Shown here piece after piece: positions 34,457-44,067 of a stretch of 64,000 nucleotides of DNA. Each line of letters begins with the position of its first letter. Position 1 is the first letter of the stretch. The stretch is from assembly GCA_024399065.1 (NCBI GenBank), contig JAKSIB010000005.1:1-64000 (forward strand), given 5' to 3'. Origin of the DNA: Fibrobacter sp. (GTDB taxonomy: Bacteria; Fibrobacterota; Fibrobacteria; Fibrobacterales; Fibrobacteraceae). The position numbers were made by a program, and so were the translations under genes. The notes below the pieces were generated by a model. It worked only from the letters and a program-made list of their open reading frames with translations. It was not told the origin of the DNA and ran no database searches.

Positions 34457-35713
34457 CTACTTCTTCTTCTTCTTGGATGACGATTCTTTCTTTGTCTTCG
34501 TACGGTCAACATATTCCTCGAAGACCTCATTACCCAAAATAGATACAAAGTCTTTATTCGGGCCCGGCTGCATCCAGTAGTCAACCGTGACAGAAGCTGT
34601 TATCGTAATAGGAAGATGCGTACCATCTTTAGAAATAAATTGTTCTTTACTAGTTTTAAATTTCACATCTGTTATGACCATTGGCTCCAAGTCTAAATAA
34701 TGGCCAATAGTGACTCGCACAGGTAACGGATTTGCAGTTATTTCACCGCCAAAGAACGTATTTATGTCATTATAAACATCAACGGCACCAGATGCGACCG
34801 TTTTTAACGCATTTTTACAAAATGCTAACGCATCTTGAGCAGTTGGTTTTACTGTTTCAACGACGCCATCAACCAAATCACTCACAGACGTTGCCGTGTC
34901 ATTCACAACTTTTGTAACTTCTGATTTTGGGTCAATAAACGTATCTGCCGCCAAGTCTTTAGCCTCTTTAGCTTTCTCTAAAGCAGCCTGCGCAATATTA
35001 CTCACAGCATTAGCTGTATTGCCATTCAATATACCCTGTGTAAACGCATCGATAAAGGCATTAACAACCTGCGCACCGTCCATATCAACTGGTCGCACAT
35101 AGGCCATTCCAATAAGCCGCTTAATTGAAATTCGGCACATATTTTCCTGTTCGGGTAAATACCACGTAAATGTCAACGGCAATTGCAGGTTCATGTTTGA
35201 CCCGGTGAATTTCTTAATGGTAACACTACCAGTCGAACTATTATTCACACCGGACAGGCTCATTGTGGTACTTGCAAGTGATTCGACGGAATCAAATACT
35301 TTTTTAGTTGCATTATGAACCATCTGGCCGGGCACCAAACCCGTAACACCCATTGTACCGGAATTTCCACCAGTCATTAGTTCACTGAATGCACTGAACC
35401 CGCTCTTACGGTTTTCCCGCACCCAATTTGTACTCAATCCTAGAACCGCTGCACACCCATCAGACAGGATTCCATAAAACGGCTCATAAATATTATATCC
35501 CTTATTAAGAGCTATGGAATCCATCATCATTGAACGTAATCTATCCAAATCCTTCTGGAAGCCGCCCATATATTCTTCACGGGCCATAGAATCCATTACT
35601 TCAATTCGCACCACATTCGGCTTGACAAGGCGGTTTCCTTCAGCCATCTGTGAGTCCTGATACAAATGGCCATTACGTGTTCTATACTTACTCCATTTAG
35701 TACTCAATGACAT
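34457..35713 (-). CDS. Baseplate tube-cap/initiator protein, gp48/gp54-like
   Basis: A 418-residue protein. Its ends look like a tube-type domain: MNLQLPLTFTWYLPEQENM in the middle, and PVRVTIGHYLDLEPMVITDVKFKTSKEQF followed by ITASVTVDYWMQP at the C-terminus. These are separated by an Ala-rich helical stretch (about residues 215-320). The tail KKESSSKKKKK is strongly basic. Next to the tape-measure gene, this fits the T4 gp48/gp54 position. Confidence 0.6.
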   Translation of the reverse strand: MSLSTKWSKYRTRNGHLYQDSQMAEGNRLVKPNVVRIEVMDSMAREEYMGGFQKDLDRLRSMMMDSIALNKGYNIYEPFYGILSDGCAAVLGLSTNWVRENRKSGFSAFSELMTGGNSGTMGVTGLVPGQMVHNATKKVFDSVESLASTTMSLSGVNNSSTGSVTIKKFTGSNMNLQLPLTFTWYLPEQENMCRISIKRLIGMAYVRPVDMDGAQVVNAFIDAFTQGILNGNTANAVSNIAQAALEKAKEAKDLAADTFIDPKSEVTKVVNDTATSVSDLVDGVVETVKPTAQDALAFCKNALKTVASGAVDVYNDINTFFGGEITANPLPVRVTIGHYLDLEPMVITDVKFKTSKEQFISKDGTHLPITITASVTVDYWMQPGPNKDFVSILGNEVFEEYVDRTKTKKESSSKKKKK

Positions 35714-35716
35714 CGT

Positions 35717-37672
35717 TTACCCCCCTACGCCATACAAGTTATCCACAGTGTGCTTCTGAATATCAATAAGCATTTGACGATAATCATCACTGGTTAATGC
35801 GTTCTTCATTCCCTCGGCCATCGTTTCAGCAAACTCCTTCGGTAGTTTAAATGCTGATGATCCACTAAGGTTATTATTTTGATCAATATTCGGTATCGTC
35901 AACGTCGCCAGATCACCATGTTCAGCTGATCGTCCTTGATTGTATGTTTTCAGGCCAATTTGCGATTCCGAGAGGCGAATATTTACGGATCCAGCGCCCA
36001 ATTTAACATTCGGTTTAACCTCAGCCACACCTGTATTAGATGAAGACTCCGCCGACGGTGACGTTTCTGCCGTACGTACCGTGGATTCATTTTTCACAGT
36101 TTCGATCACTTTCTGTGCATCGGTAGCAGCCAAATCATATGTTGCGCCAAGAACACCTAATCCATTGCCCGATGTTTGTTTGAGCCCAACATCCGATGCT
36201 TTCATGTCGTACTTCGACGCTTTCGCCATACGCCTCGTAAATTCAGTCCCATTTCCAACCATATTCTGTATATTAGCAACAGCACCCATACCGTATGAAA
36301 TTTTTTTACCACCTTCGGTTGGGTCCAACACCTTCTTCAACAGTTGCTTTCCGCCCTTGCCTTCTTGTAATCCCTCAATAAGGCCACCCACTTGATTAAC
36401 TAGCACCATATCAAGTAAAGCATCGGCCGTGGTACCGGCGGCCATAGTCAATCCATCAGTAACATTTCCGGTCTTAATGGCATGATTAATGCCATCATAA
36501 ATACCAATCCCAGCTTTTACAAACGGGAGTGCCTTCATAACACCGGCACCAAGCTTAAATCCTGCACGAGCAAATGATGCCAACTTAGATGCCCCGGTCG
36601 TAAATGATTCGAACAATTTACCGATCGCACTGGTAAAACTCTTCACCCCACGGGAAATCATATCAGTTACCGGCTTAATTGCGTTTTTAGCGGATTCGAA
36701 ACCACGCATCAATCTACTGCCAATTGAGTTAGCAAACGCCTTTATTTTTCCAAAAATACCACCACCGCCACTGGGCTTTGCGGCCGGCTTAGGTTTAGGT
36801 TTAGGCGGTGCTTTTGGTGCGGCGTCAAAAGATTTGAAATTCGATTTAATTAAGTTCGTTAATTTAGTAAAATTGGATTTGATTGATGAAGCAATACCTT
36901 TAACTACCGATGCAACATCTTTAATAAATTCAGCAGCTTGCGATACCCTAACCGTCAATGCGCCTATACCAAATGCAGCGCCACCAACGGCTAATTTAAG
37001 CAAAGACGACAGTAAAGACCCAATACCGGATTGTTGCGACATTATCCCGCCAAGTCCCCTGATCTTAATGCCATCCCCTGTAGTGCCGGCTATACCTAGT
37101 GCTTTCATTTGATTATATGCGGGATCAACAACCTCATATCGATGAACTAAATCGTCAATGCGGTTCTGTTCCCTCTTAGTCTGAGCTAATGCTTTTTGCG
37201 GATCATTCGATCCGGTGTTAGCAGCAGAACTTTTTTTAGCAATATCACGTAATTCAGAAACAACACCGCTATCCTTTCCTGTAGCGGAACTTTTTACAGC
37301 ATTAGATGTAGCACCTGCGCTTTGTTGTAATTTTTCGGTAGCATGTGTATTTCCGGCATCACTAGATACAGTACGTAAACCACGCAATGATGTTTCAAAC
37401 ACGGTACCCAACGATGGAATAAACCGTGCAATCGTGTCGGTAATGACGCTAGAATTATTAGGGTTCAGAGAATCAGACAATTCTAATGGTTCATCAGCAG
37501 AATTATCACGCATGGCCTGCATCTGCTGTTCTAACACTGCCTTTGAACGATCATACTCCGCAATTTTCGCACGGTGATCATCCATAGCAATTTTCACACC
37601 ATTGCTAATTATCTTTGACAATTCTTCCGCATGTGTTTCAAGATAATTAAGTGTCTGTTTTTCCTGATCCAT
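35717..37672 (-). CDS. Tail tape measure protein
   Basis: A 651-residue protein. It has a helical charged N-terminus and long Gly/Ala/Val/Ile-rich hydrophobic segments (LLSSLLKLAVGGAAFGIGALTV, about residues 220-245; ARAGFKLGAGVMKALPFVKAGIGIYDGI, about 365-395). A Pro/Lys linker (about 285-305) and a helical C-terminus complete it. This is the usual make-up of tape-measure proteins. It heads the baseplate operon with its own late octamer and a GGGGA ribosome site, at the T4 gene 29 position. Confidence 0.75.
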   Translation of the reverse strand: MDQEKQTLNYLETHAEELSKIISNGVKIAMDDHRAKIAEYDRSKAVLEQQMQAMRDNSADEPLELSDSLNPNNSSVITDTIARFIPSLGTVFETSLRGLRTVSSDAGNTHATEKLQQSAGATSNAVKSSATGKDSGVVSELRDIAKKSSAANTGSNDPQKALAQTKREQNRIDDLVHRYEVVDPAYNQMKALGIAGTTGDGIKIRGLGGIMSQQSGIGSLLSSLLKLAVGGAAFGIGALTVRVSQAAEFIKDVASVVKGIASSIKSNFTKLTNLIKSNFKSFDAAPKAPPKPKPKPAAKPSGGGGIFGKIKAFANSIGSRLMRGFESAKNAIKPVTDMISRGVKSFTSAIGKLFESFTTGASKLASFARAGFKLGAGVMKALPFVKAGIGIYDGINHAIKTGNVTDGLTMAAGTTADALLDMVLVNQVGGLIEGLQEGKGGKQLLKKVLDPTEGGKKISYGMGAVANIQNMVGNGTEFTRRMAKASKYDMKASDVGLKQTSGNGLGVLGATYDLAATDAQKVIETVKNESTVRTAETSPSAESSSNTGVAEVKPNVKLGAGSVNIRLSESQIGLKTYNQGRSAEHGDLATLTIPNIDQNNNLSGSSAFKLPKEFAETMAEGMKNALTSDDYRQMLIDIQKHTVDNLYGVGG

Positions 37673-37694
37673 AATAAATCCCCATATTATCCAT

Positions 37695-37702
37695 AGTTTA
37701 TA
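37695..37702 (-). promoter_or_regulatory. Late-promoter octamer for the tail/baseplate operon
   Basis: Minus-strand TATAAACT, 22 nt before the tape-measure start. No other copy was seen down to 26666, so it may drive ten genes. Confidence 0.65.
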
Positions 37703-37725
37703 ATATTCTTTAGACGTAAAAATGA

Positions 37726-37752
37726 AAAGACCATGCTTAGTAGCATGGCCTT
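37726..37752 (-). terminator. Intrinsic terminator
   Basis: CCATGCT 37731-37737 pairs with AGCATGG 37742-37748, and a U-rich run follows on the minus strand. It ends the operon 43235 to 37756. Confidence 0.75.
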
Positions 37753-37755
37753 TAT

Positions 37756-37989
37756 TTACACTCGTGAATATTCAGATAAGTCAGAATAATCATCTTCAGA
37801 ATAATCAGAATCTGATTCAGCCGGCATATATTTCGCCTTGAATCTAGTCGAACAGTATTTTGCTGTTTCGATAAATTCAGGGAAAAACATATTATCACAT
37901 TCAGAACTTGTATTCGACGTGATTTCGGCAATCAAACATTTAGTCTGAATCAGATTCAACCGATCATAGACTGGAAATATAGTCATCAA
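37756..37989 (-). CDS. Small acidic-tailed protein after gp26-like gene
   Basis: A 77-residue protein overlapping the end of the gp26-like gene by 26 bp. It is a short mixed domain followed by a Ser/Asp/Tyr-rich tail (SDSDYSEDDYSDLSEYSRV). T4 gene 51 occupies the same relative position, but no sequence match is claimed. Confidence 0.45.
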   Translation of the reverse strand: MMTIFPVYDRLNLIQTKCLIAEITSNTSSECDNMFFPEFIETAKYCSTRFKAKYMPAESDSDYSEDDYSDLSEYSRV

Positions 37990-39352
37990 GGCGAAAGGGA
38001 TAGTCTACAGTGACCTCCTTACCGCAATGCGGACATACAAATGTAGCCTTGATAGTAGTTGTCAGCGACACGTCTGCCATTGTATCGAAAATCAGCTTAG
38101 CATCGCTAACGTCAAGTTCGCTAAGATACGAAATCTTATCATGGATATTTTCACACCCCTCGATTTCGATTACCACAGCATTGCGAACAATCAATTCCAG
38201 TGCAACAGAAGCATCCTTATGATACTTTTCACGATAATAACGCAAATATTTTGCGACTTCAACTTCATGCGAGCGACGGCGCAGGTAAATGTCGCATTCA
38301 CGGCCATCAGGCAATGTAAACGCATAATAACCCTGCATATGCTTTTCCATGATATCATCAGGATGCTTGTTGGTTTCAAACGACAGGTCATTGAACGTGA
38401 TCTTGATTTTTTCCAAAACCTGTGGATCCGTAATCATTTCACCGGATGTCGGGCATTTATACTGATATACCGGCAATGGCTGGTCGGTAAACGACGATGC
38501 TCGAAGCCAATGCAGCAAATATACTTCATCATCAGCCAAAATTTCAGCCGGATCAACCCCCTGTACACGACGGCCAAAGATTTCGTCAAATATATCGTTG
38601 ACGTTATCCGCATCAATGTCCCCCAGAGTCATTACATCAATAAGTTTAAATGACTGGCCATACATAGCCCCTTCATAAAATACACCATGGGACGGCAACC
38701 CTCTGATCTCGGTAAATTGATCGTACATGCGGTGTTCCTTAGGTGTTTTTGCTGGAGCAACCACCTGCGGCTTGACCGGTTTCGGCGGTTCAACTACAGG
38801 CGCCGTCTGGCGTTTAGTTTCTGTGCGGCGACGTTCGGTGTTTACTTCCGATTCAATGGCTGGTTTTACAGGTTTTACCTGTTTTACCGGTGCTACCGGT
38901 TCCTGTTCAGGTTCTTGATCCAAATACTGGCCTTCAAGTTCATTTTCATTGTCTTCACCAAAGTCCGGTTGAATCATACCAGAACGCATCAATTTTGCCA
39001 TCACTGCGTCATAATCTTCGGCGGCCATATCCTGAACACCATTATATTCCGGGACATTCTGCACACGTTGTACTGTGTTTGACTGAATTTCCATAGGAAT
39101 TTCATCAGCTTCAATGGAATTACTGCGTTCAACAACAGGAGCAGCCTTTTTCTTGATCGGGCGAATATTCTGCTTAACCATTCCCTTGGAACGTTTTACA
39201 TTCATTGCGGCCTCCCTAATTTCCTTATTTCTACGATTCATGACTTCAACCGGATCTTCGGTCATTTCAAGGCCATGATTAACGGCAATTCGATTCTTTG
39301 CCTGCTGAATAAATTTCAGTGTTTCTTCATCATACTGTTGCATAGATGGCAT
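37964..39352 (-). CDS. Baseplate hub assembly protein, T4 gp26-like
   Basis: A 462-residue protein. The C-terminal 240 residues follow the T4 baseplate protein pattern: IRGLPSHGVFYEG, VMTLGDIDADNVNDIFDEIF, EVYLLHWLRASSF, then YQYKCPTSGEM. The final FVCPHCGKEVTVDYPF is zinc-ribbon-like. The N-terminal 220 residues are disordered (Glu, Pro, Lys), an extension not in T4 gp26. The gene sits just upstream of the tape-measure operon. Confidence 0.6.
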   Translation of the reverse strand: MPSMQQYDEETLKFIQQAKNRIAVNHGLEMTEDPVEVMNRRNKEIREAAMNVKRSKGMVKQNIRPIKKKAAPVVERSNSIEADEIPMEIQSNTVQRVQNVPEYNGVQDMAAEDYDAVMAKLMRSGMIQPDFGEDNENELEGQYLDQEPEQEPVAPVKQVKPVKPAIESEVNTERRRTETKRQTAPVVEPPKPVKPQVVAPAKTPKEHRMYDQFTEIRGLPSHGVFYEGAMYGQSFKLIDVMTLGDIDADNVNDIFDEIFGRRVQGVDPAEILADDEVYLLHWLRASSFTDQPLPVYQYKCPTSGEMITDPQVLEKIKITFNDLSFETNKHPDDIMEKHMQGYYAFTLPDGRECDIYLRRRSHEVEVAKYLRYYREKYHKDASVALELIVRNAVVIEIEGCENIHDKISYLSELDVSDAKLIFDTMADVSLTTTIKATFVCPHCGKEVTVDYPFRLDDYISSL

Positions 39353-39586
39353 TTATGTACCCTCACACACTCGATAGATATATTGTGGCCCTTGGTATTG
39401 TTTCCCATTCACCAGTTGGACATCAATTGTATCGCAAGCTTCATTAGACAATTCATCCATCTTAGCATTTGCTTCCTCAATGGTATCAAACGGGCCAATA
39501 AATTCAGGGGCAACCGTAGAATCATCTTCGTACGGTTTATCCCCCTGAAAACTATTCACGTCATATTTCACAACGTAATACACCAT
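39353..39586 (-). CDS. Small unknown protein
   Basis: A 77-residue protein with a beta-beta-alpha-beta pattern (MVYYVVKYDVNSF, PFDTIEEANAKMDEL, YQGPQYIYRV). It overlaps the upstream stop by 1 nt and ends 1 nt before the gp26-like gene. No family recognised. Confidence 0.5.
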   Translation of the reverse strand: MVYYVVKYDVNSFQGDKPYEDDSTVAPEFIGPFDTIEEANAKMDELSNEACDTIDVQLVNGKQYQGPQYIYRVCEGT

Positions 39587-40911
39587 TACTTTGATTCCTT
39601 AATGTCAGCATTGGCGGCAGCTTCAGCCTTCTTGAAATATTCCTTACGGGCATCAGCAATTCGACGGCCAAGCATTGCATTAAAGTACGACGCCATGATA
39701 ACGGGCGACGACAGCAACTTTGTAGACAGCAACTGACGCTGCTTTTCATAGATATTGTCCCAGTTGACACATACCTTCCACTTTGAAAGCATAGCGTCAA
39801 GATCCTTTACGGATGTCTTTACGCCAAATGTCATTCCAGTCGCCTTACAGATATGCATGCCGTCATCATATCCAGCATCATCAATACCAGCAATAGCGAC
39901 GGCACCGGACGCAATTGACATCAATGCATCGGTATCCACCGCAGTAATGTTATAATAATCGATCTTCACGTCATCGGGTTCAGAGCCACCCATAGTATGA
40001 ATCACAAAATCAAAACCAGCGTCACGTTCAATTGCAGCAGTCTTAACCGCATTAGTCTTGCTTACAAACGGATTTGCCCAGTGCTGGATATTATGCACGG
40101 TCCTATCCTGAATCAGCTTAACCAGACGTTCATCCAATTCACCAACAGAGCACACGGTAAAATCATACTTATCGGTTCCATGGATGATCAAATTCTGCAC
40201 GTTCTGCGGAATGACGGTACCCTTGACAAGAACCTTCGGAGTACGGATGGATGTAGAATATCCGGTAGATTTCAGGAAGATCTTTCCGACCGGGTAGAAA
40301 TTTTCTGTCATGAACGTAGGGATGACAAGCACTTCCTTCTTTTCATGAACAAATCCAATTTCCTTGACAGCCCCGGCAAGTTCTGCGTTCGGGACGATCA
40401 CCTCATCAGCAATAGACATGGCGTCTTCAACTGTAGTGACAGTAATCATGTTGACCTGACGGCCACCCGGAGCATCCCAAACAAATTCATCCAGACCATA
40501 GATGATACGGAGCGACATGGAACGGAATTCATTAGCCTGTTCAATGTATGCTTCCTTTTCTTCAGCAGACAGATTAGCGGCGTCGGCCTTCCAGTTAGGT
40601 GCCAGCTTTTCCATGAGTTCATCAACCAAAGACAGTACGGTATTGTTGAACGTGCCGTTTGCTACGTTATCAACCCACAGTACATTGTATTTAGAAAGAT
40701 CAGGGCGAGACTCGACAAAGGTTGCACTATCCATAGTAGTAACCTTAATCGGCGCAATATGACCATAAAAGTGCTTAAACTCAGTCATTGCGCCAGCGCC
40801 ACGAATAAATGACAATCTGGAGGATTCATCAGACACAAACAGGATGTCAAAATGAACCTTATCCTTTACAGCGTCATTAACATATTCTTCAATCTTCTTC
40901 TGGAAATCCAT
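39586..40911 (-). CDS. GT-B (family 4-like) glycosyltransferase
   Basis: A 441-residue protein with two Rossmann-like halves. DEVIVPNAELAGAVKEIG and VLVIPTFMTENFYP (about residues 190-225) match the hinge seen in GT4 enzymes, where an acceptor-domain strand precedes the expected NG.D...F element. The second half has ALMSIASGAVAIAG, like the donor-binding E..A.G.P region but without the conserved Glu. In myophages, proteins of this sort are common and often diverged. Substrate unknown. Confidence 0.55.
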   Translation of the reverse strand: MDFQKKIEEYVNDAVKDKVHFDILFVSDESSRLSFIRGAGAMTEFKHFYGHIAPIKVTTMDSATFVESRPDLSKYNVLWVDNVANGTFNNTVLSLVDELMEKLAPNWKADAANLSAEEKEAYIEQANEFRSMSLRIIYGLDEFVWDAPGGRQVNMITVTTVEDAMSIADEVIVPNAELAGAVKEIGFVHEKKEVLVIPTFMTENFYPVGKIFLKSTGYSTSIRTPKVLVKGTVIPQNVQNLIIHGTDKYDFTVCSVGELDERLVKLIQDRTVHNIQHWANPFVSKTNAVKTAAIERDAGFDFVIHTMGGSEPDDVKIDYYNITAVDTDALMSIASGAVAIAGIDDAGYDDGMHICKATGMTFGVKTSVKDLDAMLSKWKVCVNWDNIYEKQRQLLSTKLLSSPVIMASYFNAMLGRRIADARKEYFKKAEAAANADIKESK

Positions 40912-40966
40912 ATAGCGTACCCTTAGTTGTACATTTTTTAATTAACAACTAAATTAGTACACTTTT

Positions 40967-42091
40967 TTATGGATTAGAATCAAACTCTCGCAAGAATGAC
41001 AATATTTTTTCTGCAGGATTCTCGCCACTATGTAACGTAGGTAGGATTTCAGGGTGCTTTTCCATATAGATTGAAGCCATACTGATGGAATCGCTAGACA
41101 TAATTCGTCTTGCTTCTTCGTTATCCTGCTCACGAGCTTCCTCGACCGTTGCAGTATCTTCACCGCCATAAGGGATACTCTTGATGACGATGGGGTTACA
41201 GTCAAGCACCTTGCCTTTAAGTTCAGACGCTTCATCAAACGAACGGTCATTACGAACGTAATACCTGACGAATGAATTAGTCATATCAGGCAAGTTGTCC
41301 AATTCTGTATCGACACATTCAATAAATCTCGGTGATACAGTATTTTCGACAAACGTGATATTGTCCTTGTCATCCAGCAAATAATACCCGCAGTCGGTGC
41401 CAACGTGAGCAAATGACAAGTGATACGGGGACCCAGTATACACTATTTTATGATCATTACCCGATTTTCCGGTAATTTCAGACCGGCAATGATAATGTCC
41501 ACTAAACGTAAACTTAGCCGCATCCAAGAACTTCTTAGGTTCAAACCCTCCAGATGATATCTGGCCGGCCTCCATCAACGCACCGACCATTTCAAAATGG
41601 CCAGCAATCACGGTCTTTTCGATATCCGACTGCATGCGGCAGCCAAGCTTCACTAGCCATGAACTAACCTTCTCTGCAGAATCAGGGATAACCCATGGAA
41701 CAAAATACCATGTCTTACCAAGAATTTCATGCTTTCCGACCGTACCGGCAAACAGATGGACATTAGGTAGCAAAGACAGCATCCTAATTGATGTCACCGA
41801 ACTACTGTTTTCGTACATCAGGTCATGATTCCCCGATATCACAAAAACTTCAAAGTCAGCAAGCTTATCCTTGAAAAAACTGATCGCATAATCTAGTGCG
41901 CCAACCGCAATGAACTGACGATTCGAAAACACATCACCCAAGAACACGATCTGCTTTACATTTCTTGCCTTCAGGTCATCAACCATCCAATCCAAGAACG
42001 CATGCTGTCCCTTGACCACATTATCCTTGATAGTAGCATTTTCACACTTAGGTGCAAAATGCAAGTCACCAACTATAGCTACTTGACTCAT
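40967..42091 (-). CDS. Recombination nuclease subunit, T4 gp47/SbcD-like
   Basis: A 374-residue calcineurin-type phosphoesterase. Metal motifs are in order: VGDLHFA (D-x-H, residues 8-10), VFLGDVF (GD), ISGNHD (GNHD), IAGHFE and FSGHYHCR (GH-x-H). This is the Mre11/SbcD arrangement. T4 gp47 pairs with the gp46 ATPase for end resection; no gp46 gene lies in this window. It overlaps the next gene upstream by 4 bp. Confidence 0.85.
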   Translation of the reverse strand: MSQVAIVGDLHFAPKCENATIKDNVVKGQHAFLDWMVDDLKARNVKQIVFLGDVFSNRQFIAVGALDYAISFFKDKLADFEVFVISGNHDLMYENSSSVTSIRMLSLLPNVHLFAGTVGKHEILGKTWYFVPWVIPDSAEKVSSWLVKLGCRMQSDIEKTVIAGHFEMVGALMEAGQISSGGFEPKKFLDAAKFTFSGHYHCRSEITGKSGNDHKIVYTGSPYHLSFAHVGTDCGYYLLDDKDNITFVENTVSPRFIECVDTELDNLPDMTNSFVRYYVRNDRSFDEASELKGKVLDCNPIVIKSIPYGGEDTATVEEAREQDNEEARRIMSSDSISMASIYMEKHPEILPTLHSGENPAEKILSFLREFDSNP

Positions 42092-42753
42092 TGTTTATTT
42101 TCCAAAAGTTTACGTTCGTTTGCCTCGGCAGTAGCACGAACCTGTTCGTTAATGTTCTTTTCGTTTGCAGCCGTCCATCCAGCAATCAGCTTATTGATCT
42201 TGTCCGGAGTCATGTCCATTTCTTGTGCGTCATTATTGCCGATTTCACCGGATTGAATCTTCTTTTCAATGTCACGGTCATTCTCTTCACGAAAATCCTT
42301 AGTCATCTTATTCAGATTTGCCAATGAATTAGTGACCGACGTAATCATATTCGCCACGGCTGCCCACATCTTGTCGCCCGGCGTAATCGTAGTTTTCAAC
42401 TGGTCATACATGAACTGCAGCATGTTCTTACCCATATCATACAGTTCATGGGCCTCATGTCGAATTCGGGCCCTATCCTGACGCAATACATCATCATTGA
42501 TTTCATCGGCCTCGATTTCGTCAAATGACGTATCCTTGAACTGCAATGCATCGGCCTGTGCAGACAATGTTTTTGTAGCGGCCACAAGCTGTTTAGCACT
42601 ATTCAACGCATCCTTAGTAGAACCTAGTGGCAACTGGAGCTGTGATTCTATACCTTCGAACACATTTGGTTCAGACTGGGTGGCCGGCGCAGGTGCGGAA
42701 CCTTCAGTAAAGTCAATGTTAAAAAACTGTGACGGGTCAATTTCTGTAGACAT
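42088..42753 (-). CDS. Terminase small subunit-like, T4 gp16 type
   Basis: A 221-residue protein from MSTEIDPSQFF (AGGGG site; a GTG six nt earlier is less likely). The central helices resemble T4 gp16: DDVLRQDRARIRHEAHELYDMGKNML followed by MWAAVANMITSVTNSLANLNKMTKDF. These correspond to gp16's D-D-x-R region and its [25 protein letters not shown] helix. The C-terminus is helical and charged. The split from terL by about 27 kb is unusual for T4-like order, so the call is tentative. Confidence 0.5.
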   Translation of the reverse strand: MSTEIDPSQFFNIDFTEGSAPAPATQSEPNVFEGIESQLQLPLGSTKDALNSAKQLVAATKTLSAQADALQFKDTSFDEIEADEINDDVLRQDRARIRHEAHELYDMGKNMLQFMYDQLKTTITPGDKMWAAVANMITSVTNSLANLNKMTKDFREENDRDIEKKIQSGEIGNNDAQEMDMTPDKINKLIAGWTAANEKNINEQVRATAEANERKLLENKQ

Positions 42754-42761
42754 ACGCACCC

Positions 42762-43235
42762 CTAAATAATCATGCCATGTTCACGGCCATAATTTGCAAC
42801 GGTTACGAGCGAATTAGCATTTCTAGGATAATATCGAATCGCTTCCTGACAATTACCCAAGAATTCAATATATGCCTTTTGCTTGTTGACCTTCATCGTC
42901 AACGAAGATATGGTTTCATTTCCATCAACCATAGTCTTAACACCTTCTGCGTTCGGGTTGAACGGTAAACGTGTATGCATCGTTTCTTCATATATTTGCT
43001 TTCTGGTCTTTCGCAGCGTATCTTCAAGTTCTTCAAGCTTGATCTTTTCTTGCAAGATAAGTCCACCGATTTCCATGGCGCCCTCACCCATGTTGTATGT
43101 AGCATTATACATGATTTTCTGCAAATCCGGGCGACCGTTTTCATCATTACTGTCAAGCGTCTCCATCATGAACTCACGGAGCCTCTTGATCTGTTCATTA
43201 TTCAACATATTACGGACTTTACTATCTTGCTTCAT
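42762..43235 (-). CDS. Recombination mediator-like protein, possible UvsY
   Basis: A 157-residue mostly helical protein. The order (aromatic and Asn-rich first helix YNATYNMGEGAMEI, a charged coiled-coil helix KIKLEELEDTLRKTRKQIYEE, a Pro/Asn loop, and a final helix pair FLGNCQEAIRYYPRNANSLVTVANYGREHG) parallels T4 UvsY. UvsY loads the UvsX recombinase on single strands. No uvsX is in the window. It is the first gene of its operon, 25 nt after a near-consensus late octamer. Confidence 0.45.
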   Translation of the reverse strand: MKQDSKVRNMLNNEQIKRLREFMMETLDSNDENGRPDLQKIMYNATYNMGEGAMEIGGLILQEKIKLEELEDTLRKTRKQIYEETMHTRLPFNPNAEGVKTMVDGNETISSLTMKVNKQKAYIEFLGNCQEAIRYYPRNANSLVTVANYGREHGMII

Positions 43236-43260
43236 AAAATACCTCTAACGATTAAAATCT

Positions 43261-43268
43261 AGTTTATT
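43261..43268 (-). promoter_or_regulatory. Variant late-promoter octamer
   Basis: Minus-strand AATAAACT, one mismatch from consensus, 25 nt before the gene at 43235. Confidence 0.4.
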
Positions 43269-43292
43269 CCATCATTTTTTTCAAATCAGAAA

Positions 43293-43314
43293 GGGTCCCC
43301 CCGAAGGGAGACCC
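43293..43314 (-). terminator. Terminator after tail tube gene
   Basis: GGGTCCCCC and GGGAGACCC form a stem with one mismatch around a TTCG-type tetraloop when read on the minus strand. The U-run is weak. Confidence 0.6.
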
Positions 43315-43338
43315 ATATTCTGTATCCAATTACGACAA

Positions 43339-44055
43339 TTAGATCACGCCGTAACCCTTCGGAATATGCAGATTGAATCGGTCGTAACGGAATTCAACCT
43401 TAAATGTTCCGAGCTTTGCCTGATCGTAGTCAAGGCCGAAGCTAGATGCATCCACCGCTTTCGGCCATGCGTTTTCGAACACGACGGTCAGAATCACGTT
43501 ACCATAATTCCAGTCGTACAGTTCCAAACGAACGCAAGCGTTACGCAGCAACTTGGCATACAGGTTGTTGTGGTTTTCCTGCTGGCCAAGGCCAAGGTAG
43601 ATGTTGTTGTTGCCTTCGACCGACGTACGATCGTTATCAGGCACCATAGCACCGGGTGATCTTGCCAAAATACCCTGATTGAAGCAAGTCTGGTTCCAAG
43701 CAAGCATAGCTTCGTACGCACGCATGTCTTCCAAGAGCAAGCATTCCATCGAAATGGTATTTGCCAGACCGTCCTGCTGGGTCGGATAATACTTTTCAAA
43801 ACCCATATACTTGATCGAAGCATCCTTGGTCTTAACCGCAGGAATCTTCAGACCCTTGTTGATATGGAGAGTAAAGTCATCGTCACCACCATCGATACCG
43901 AACGAATCGCCGTTAGTAGTTTCCACACCGATCAACTTAAAGATATCGGTGGGGATGATCATACGCCAACGGGTGCTTCGCACTGGATCCGGTAAGTTGT
44001 CAATCTGACCAGCCCAGAAGGTCTTTCTACTAAATTGGTCGTTATTATAACCCAT
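43339..44055 (-). CDS. Tail tube protein, T4 gp19-like
   Basis: A 238-residue protein. It has the tube pattern: an early RWRMIIPTDIF strand, DDFTLHINKGLKIPAVKTKDASIKYMGFEKYYP, TISMECLLLEDMRAYEAMLAW (strand and helix), and a final GTFKVEFRYDRFNLHIP. The last is the typical C-terminal strand pair of contractile-tail tubes. It directly follows the sheath gene, as gene 19 follows 18 in T4. It forms the inner channel for DNA. Confidence 0.85.
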   Translation of the reverse strand: MGYNNDQFSRKTFWAGQIDNLPDPVRSTRWRMIIPTDIFKLIGVETTNGDSFGIDGGDDDFTLHINKGLKIPAVKTKDASIKYMGFEKYYPTQQDGLANTISMECLLLEDMRAYEAMLAWNQTCFNQGILARSPGAMVPDNDRTSVEGNNNIYLGLGQQENHNNLYAKLLRNACVRLELYDWNYGNVILTVVFENAWPKAVDASSFGLDYDQAKLGTFKVEFRYDRFNLHIPKGYGVI

Positions 44056-44067
44056 GATTCAGCCTCC